A DNA stretch of 20,985 bases, taken from the NCBI GenBank assembly GCA_002371715.1, contig DFGF01000154.1, forward strand, positions 9,917 to 30,901, written 5' to 3'. Of this stretch, positions 17,529-20,985 are shown one piece after another. The position numbers and the translations under genes were made by a program. The notes beneath the pieces are model-generated. The model searched no databases, was not told where the DNA came from, and saw only the letters and a list, made by a program, of their open reading frames with translations. Source of the stretch: Prevotella sp. UBA3757 (GTDB lineage: Bacteria > Bacteroidota > Bacteroidia > Bacteroidales > Bacteroidaceae). The first letter of the stretch is position 1. The number at the start of each line of letters is the position of its first letter.

Positions 17529-19205
17529 ATGGTAAAAGAAATGTTGAAGCCTGATTTTATCTTTGAATCGAGCTGGGAAGTATGTAATAAGGTAGGTGGT
17601 ATCTACACCGTACTTTCCTCTCGCGCAAAGACACTGCAGGACGAGATGAAGGATAGAATCATCTTTATCGGTCCTGATTTCTGGAAGGAAAATGTGTGCC
17701 CGTATTTTAAGGAGGAGAAGTCGCTTTTTGCCCAGTGGCAATGGGAGGCTAAGGAGCAGGGACTGCTTGTCCGTGTGGGTCGCTGGACCATCCCCGGCGA
17801 GCCAATAGCCGTCTTGGTCGATTTCAATCCTTACTTCGAAAAGAAGAACGAAATATATGGCTGGTTGTGGGAGCACTATCGTGTCGATTCGCTTCATGCC
17901 TATGGCGACTATGACGAGGCCTCCATGTTCTCGTATGCTGCAGCACTGGTGGTCGAGAGTTTTTACACGTTCAACGTTCAACGTTCAACGTTCACCGATA
18001 AAACCCGCGTCGTCTATCACGCCAATGAGTGGATGTGTGGACTCGGTGCCCTGTATATCAACAACAAGCTGCCACAGATTGGTACCGTCTTCACGACCCA
18101 TGCCACCAGTATCGGACGTTCGATAGCCGGCAATCAGAAACCCCTCTACGACTACCTCTTTGCCTATAACGGCGACCAGATGGCAGGTGAGTTGAACATG
18201 CAGTCGAAGCACTCCATTGAGAAACAGACCGCCCATCATGTTGACTGTTTTACGACCGTCAGTGACATCACGGCGCGTGAGTGTGTCGAACTGCTTGACA
18301 AGCCTGTCGACGTCGTGCTGCCCAATGGCTTCGACGACAGTTTCGTGCCCAAGGGTGCACAGTTTACCCGTAAGCGCAAGGCTGCCCGCCAGCGCCTGTT
18401 TCAGGTGGCCAATGCCCTGTTGGGTGAGCAGTTCGACGACGACACGCTGATAGTCTCTACCAGTGGCCGCTACGAGTTCCGCAACAAGGGCATCGACGTC
18501 TTTGTCGAAGCCATGAACCGCCTGCTGCGCGACCGCGACCTGAAGAAGAAGGTACTGGCCTTCATCGAAGTGCCTGGCTGGGTGGGCGAACCCCGTAAGG
18601 ACCTTCAGGAGCGTCTGGCCAGCAAGCAGACTTTCGACACGCCGCTGGACGTGCCTCAGGTCACGCACTGGCTTCACAACATGAGCCATGATAATGTGCT
18701 GAGCATGATGAAGTACTACGACATGCACAACCGCAAGGACGAGCATGTCAAGGTCATTTTCCTGCCTTGCTACCTTGACGGCAAGGATGGCATTGTCGAT
18801 ATGACTTACTATGATGTCGTCTTGGGCAACGACCTCTGTGTCTATCCTTCCTATTATGAGCCTTGGGGCTATACGCCCCTTGAGGCTATTGCCTTCAAGG
18901 TGCCTTGTATCACCACCGATTTGGCAGGCTTTGGTCTCTGGGCCAACAAGGTGTTCGGCCATGATGGCGAGATAGAGGATGGCGTGAAGGTCATTCACCG
19001 CACGGACTATAACTATTCGGAGGTAGCCGATGCCATCAAGGATACGGTGGCCAGGTTCTCGGCTATGTCGGCCAAGCAGGTCGATGCCTGCCGCAAGCAG
19101 GCTGTCGCCTTGTCTAAAAAAGCACTCTGGAGCGAATTTATCCAGTATTATTATGAGGCCTACGATATAGCCCTGCGCAAAGCCGAGGCTCGTAAGGCCC
19201 AGTAA
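17529..19205 (+). CDS. Glycogen synthase, eukaryote-like GT3 type
   Basis: This 558-residue enzyme elongates alpha-1,4-glucan from an activated glucose donor. It resembles the animal/fungal GT3 family rather than bacterial GlgA (GT5): FESSWEVCNKVGGIYTVLSS (12-31) with the KVGGIY donor loop (21-26), YHANEW (163-168), FTTHATSIGR (188-197), PNGFD (265-269), GRYEFRNKG (313-321), and the E-x7-E pair at 444 and 452 in YYEPWGYTPLEA. It lacks the C-terminal arginine-rich control region of the eukaryotic enzyme and is shorter (558 against about 700). Residues 147-156 are encoded by a tandem CGTTCAA heptamer that appears inserted between a helix and the YHANEW strand. The start has another ATG four codons in (17541). 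A phosphorylase gene follows after 44 bases. The donor (UDP- or ADP-glucose) is not certain. Confidence 0.9.
   Translation: MVKEMLKPDFIFESSWEVCNKVGGIYTVLSSRAKTLQDEMKDRIIFIGPDFWKENVCPYFKEEKSLFAQWQWEAKEQGLLVRVGRWTIPGEPIAVLVDFNPYFEKKNEIYGWLWEHYRVDSLHAYGDYDEASMFSYAAALVVESFYTFNVQRSTFTDKTRVVYHANEWMCGLGALYINNKLPQIGTVFTTHATSIGRSIAGNQKPLYDYLFAYNGDQMAGELNMQSKHSIEKQTAHHVDCFTTVSDITARECVELLDKPVDVVLPNGFDDSFVPKGAQFTRKRKAARQRLFQVANALLGEQFDDDTLIVSTSGRYEFRNKGIDVFVEAMNRLLRDRDLKKKVLAFIEVPGWVGEPRKDLQERLASKQTFDTPLDVPQVTHWLHNMSHDNVLSMMKYYDMHNRKDEHVKVIFLPCYLDGKDGIVDMTYYDVVLGNDLCVYPSYYEPWGYTPLEAIAFKVPCITTDLAGFGLWANKVFGHDGEIEDGVKVIHRTDYNYSEVADAIKDTVARFSAMSAKQVDACRKQAVALSKKALWSEFIQYYYEAYDIALRKAEARKAQ
17968..17995 (+). 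repeat. Tandem heptamer array (CGTTCAA) inside the glycogen synthase gene
   Basis: Three exact CGTTCAA units are followed by a fourth, CGTTCAC. They encode TFNVQRSTFT (residues 147-156). The repeat is in frame, and a gain or loss of one or two units would shift the frame after about a quarter of the protein. It belongs to the same class as the CTCTCAA array at 2593-2641. Confidence 0.9.
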
Positions 19206-19249
19206 CGAGATAAGAAAGTAAACAAAGCAAACCCTATTATATTTAAAGT

Positions 19250-20985
19250 ATGAAAATTAAAGCAGATTACGCAAATGTCCCCGCTTGGAAGATGCTGACC
19301 GTCAAGGCCACACTTCCCGAGGAACTGAAGTGCCTGGACGAGATTGCCCACAACATGTGGTGGGTGTGGAACTATGAGGCTCGCGACCTGTTCCGTGACC
19401 TCGATCCCGAGATTTATCATGACGTAAAGCACAATCCCGTGATGCTTCTCGAGCGCCTGAGCTTGCCACGTAAGCAGGAGATTGTCAAGGACAAGGCTCT
19501 GATGAAGCGTGTCAAGGACGTTTATGCCCAGTTCCGCGAATACATGAGTGTGGAGCCCGACTCCAAGCGTCCTTCCGTGGCCTACTTCTGTATGGAGTAC
19601 GGCATCCATTCCGCCTTGAAAATCTATTCCGGCGGTCTTGGCATGCTGGCTGGCGACTATGTGAAGGAGGCCTCCGACTCCAATGTTGACATGTGTGCCG
19701 TTGGTTTCCTGTATCGTTTCGGCTACTTCACTCAGTCGCTGTCAATGGACGGACAGCAGATTGCCAACTACGAGAGCCAGAACTTCGGCTCACTGCCCAT
19801 TGAGCGCCAGCTCGACAAGGACGGCAGCCCCATGGTGATTGACGTCCCTTATACCAACTATCAGGTTCATGCCTACGTATGGCGTGTCAACGTAGGTCGT
19901 GTGAAGCTCTATCTGCTCGACACTGACAATGAGATGAACTCTGACTTCGACAAGCCCATCACCCATGCCCTCTATGGTGGCGACTGGGAGAACCGCCTGA
20001 AGCAGGAAATCCTGCTGGGTATTGGTGGTATGCTGCTGCTGAAGAAGCTGGGCATCAAGAAGGACATCTACCATTGCAACGAGGGTCATGCTGCCCTGTG
20101 CAACTTGCAGCGCCTGTGTGACTACATCGAGGAGGACGGCCTGACGTTCAACCAGGCTCTCGAGCTGGTTCGTGCTTCTGGTCTTTACACTGTGCATACC
20201 CCTGTTCCTGCCGGTCACGACTATTTCGACGAGGGCTTGTTTGGCAAGTATATGGGTGCTTATCCTCAGAAGCTCGGCATTTCGTGGGACGAGTTCATCG
20301 GCATGGGCCGCACCAATCCCGAGGATAAGGGCGAGAAGTTCTGTATGTCCACCTTCGCCTGCAACACTTGTCAGGAGGTGAACGGTGTCAGCTGGCTGCA
20401 CGGCGAGGTATCAAAGAAGATGTTTGCCCCCATCTGGAACGGCTACTATCCCTCTGAGAACCATGTGGGCTACGTCACCAACGGTGTCCACTTCCCCACC
20501 TGGTGTGCCACCGAGTGGCGCAAGGTCTATGCCAAGTACTTCGACGCTAAGCACATGAGCGACCAGTCGAACGAGGAAATCTGGCATGGCATCTATAACT
20601 GTCCCGACGAGGAAATCTGGGCTACCCGCATGGCTCTGAAGAAGAAGCTGTTCGACTATATCAAGGAGCAGTTCCGCGAGACTTGGCTGCGCAACCAGGG
20701 CGATCCCTCGCGTGTGGTCTCGCTGCTGGAACGTCTGAACCCCAACGCACTGGTCATTGGCTTCTGCCGCCGTTTCGCCACCTACAAGCGTGCTCACCTG
20801 CTGTTCACCGATGAGGCTCGTCTTTCCAAGATTCTCAACGATCCTGAGCATCCCGTCATCTTCCTCTTTGCCGGTAAGGCACACCCCGCTGATGGTGCTG
20901 GTCAGGGACTTATCAAGAAGATTTACGAGATTTCGCAGCGTCCTGAGTTCCTGGGCAAGGTCATCTTCCTCGAGGACTACGACTT
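19250..20985 (+). CDS. glgP: Alpha-glucan phosphorylase, GT35 (N-terminal part)
   Basis: Reading is open from the ATG at 19250 to the window edge (578 codons), so the C-terminal third of an expected protein of about 850 residues is missing. The enzyme releases glucose 1-phosphate from glycogen or maltodextrin. Residues about 15-70 match the N-terminal domain of short alpha-glucan phosphorylases (DEIAHNMWWVWNYEARDLF, then HNPVMLLERL at 61-70). FCMEYGIHSALKIYSGGLG (113-131) and MLAGD follow, with GYVTNGVHFPTW near 409 and CRRFATYKRA near 505 leading to FAGKAHPAD. The PLP-binding lysine region lies beyond the edge. It is 44 bases after the glycogen synthase gene and probably cotranscribed, giving a synthesis/breakdown pair. 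The start lacks an obvious ribosome-binding site but is preceded by an A/T-rich stretch. Confidence 0.92.
   Translation, partial: MKIKADYANVPAWKMLTVKATLPEELKCLDEIAHNMWWVWNYEARDLFRDLDPEIYHDVKHNPVMLLERLSLPRKQEIVKDKALMKRVKDVYAQFREYMSVEPDSKRPSVAYFCMEYGIHSALKIYSGGLGMLAGDYVKEASDSNVDMCAVGFLYRFGYFTQSLSMDGQQIANYESQNFGSLPIERQLDKDGSPMVIDVPYTNYQVHAYVWRVNVGRVKLYLLDTDNEMNSDFDKPITHALYGGDWENRLKQEILLGIGGMLLLKKLGIKKDIYHCNEGHAALCNLQRLCDYIEEDGLTFNQALELVRASGLYTVHTPVPAGHDYFDEGLFGKYMGAYPQKLGISWDEFIGMGRTNPEDKGEKFCMSTFACNTCQEVNGVSWLHGEVSKKMFAPIWNGYYPSENHVGYVTNGVHFPTWCATEWRKVYAKYFDAKHMSDQSNEEIWHGIYNCPDEEIWATRMALKKKLFDYIKEQFRETWLRNQGDPSRVVSLLERLNPNALVIGFCRRFATYKRAHLLFTDEARLSKILNDPEHPVIFLFAGKAHPADGAGQGLIKKIYEISQRPEFLGKVIFLEDYD

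Noticed and set aside
17985..18998. 337-codon open frame opposite the glycogen synthase gene
   Set aside because: Antisense shadow produced by the codon use of the GT3 gene, with no recognisable motif or promoter.

Overview
The window looks like chromosomal DNA of a member of the Bacteroidales, most likely the Prevotella group (Prevotellaceae). The reasons are five copies of the Bacteroidetes-type -7 promoter box (TAnnTTTG) ahead of genes, few recognisable Shine-Dalgarno sequences, a eukaryote-like (GT3) glycogen synthase beside an alpha-glucan phosphorylase, a ptb-buk pair, and tandem CTCTCAA / CGTTCAA heptamers of a kind I associate with Prevotella genomes. The genus is an inference. No tRNA, rRNA, CRISPR array, IS element or phage gene was seen, and no gene-free stretch exceeds about 190 bases.

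Region 1 (1-9849, minus strand) is one long, tightly packed exopolysaccharide operon, read from right to left. It runs: single-domain response regulator; initiating sugar-phosphate transferase with a receiver-like N-terminus; TolC-like outer-membrane protein; Wzc/GumC-like chain-length protein with a degenerate kinase domain; Wzy-like polymerase or ligase; soluble-type GT2; two paralogous membrane GT2s; and the start of an ABC-2 polysaccharide export permease that leaves the window. Junctions are very short or overlapping (TAA directly followed by ATG, a 31-bp overlap, an ATGA overlap), so one promoter near 9895 could serve the whole set.

Region 2 (10038-13527) is metabolic. Xylulokinase on the plus strand converges, across a strong hairpin, on a minus-strand ptb-buk operon that makes butyrate or branched-chain acid plus ATP from the acyl-CoA.

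Region 3 (13546-17422) starts with a divergent promoter pair (ptb leftward, lepA rightward). It holds lepA, a Crp/Fnr-type regulator, and a convergent minus-strand pair made of a small secreted protein and ispE of isoprenoid synthesis.

Region 4 (17499-20985) is a glycogen turnover unit: GT3 glycogen synthase followed by GT35 phosphorylase, the latter cut by the window edge.

The most interesting signals are these. (a) A heptamer array forms the end of one glycosyltransferase gene and the start codon of the next, so a change of +1 or -2 units would fuse the two reading frames. (b) The same class of repeat is embedded inside glycogen synthase. (c) A receiver-like domain replaces the usual membrane part of the initiating sugar transferase, directly behind a stand-alone receiver. 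(d) Several members of the polysaccharide machine look like degraded or reduced versions of their families: the kinase domain, one GT2 paralogue, and a short TolC-like protein with a charged tail.
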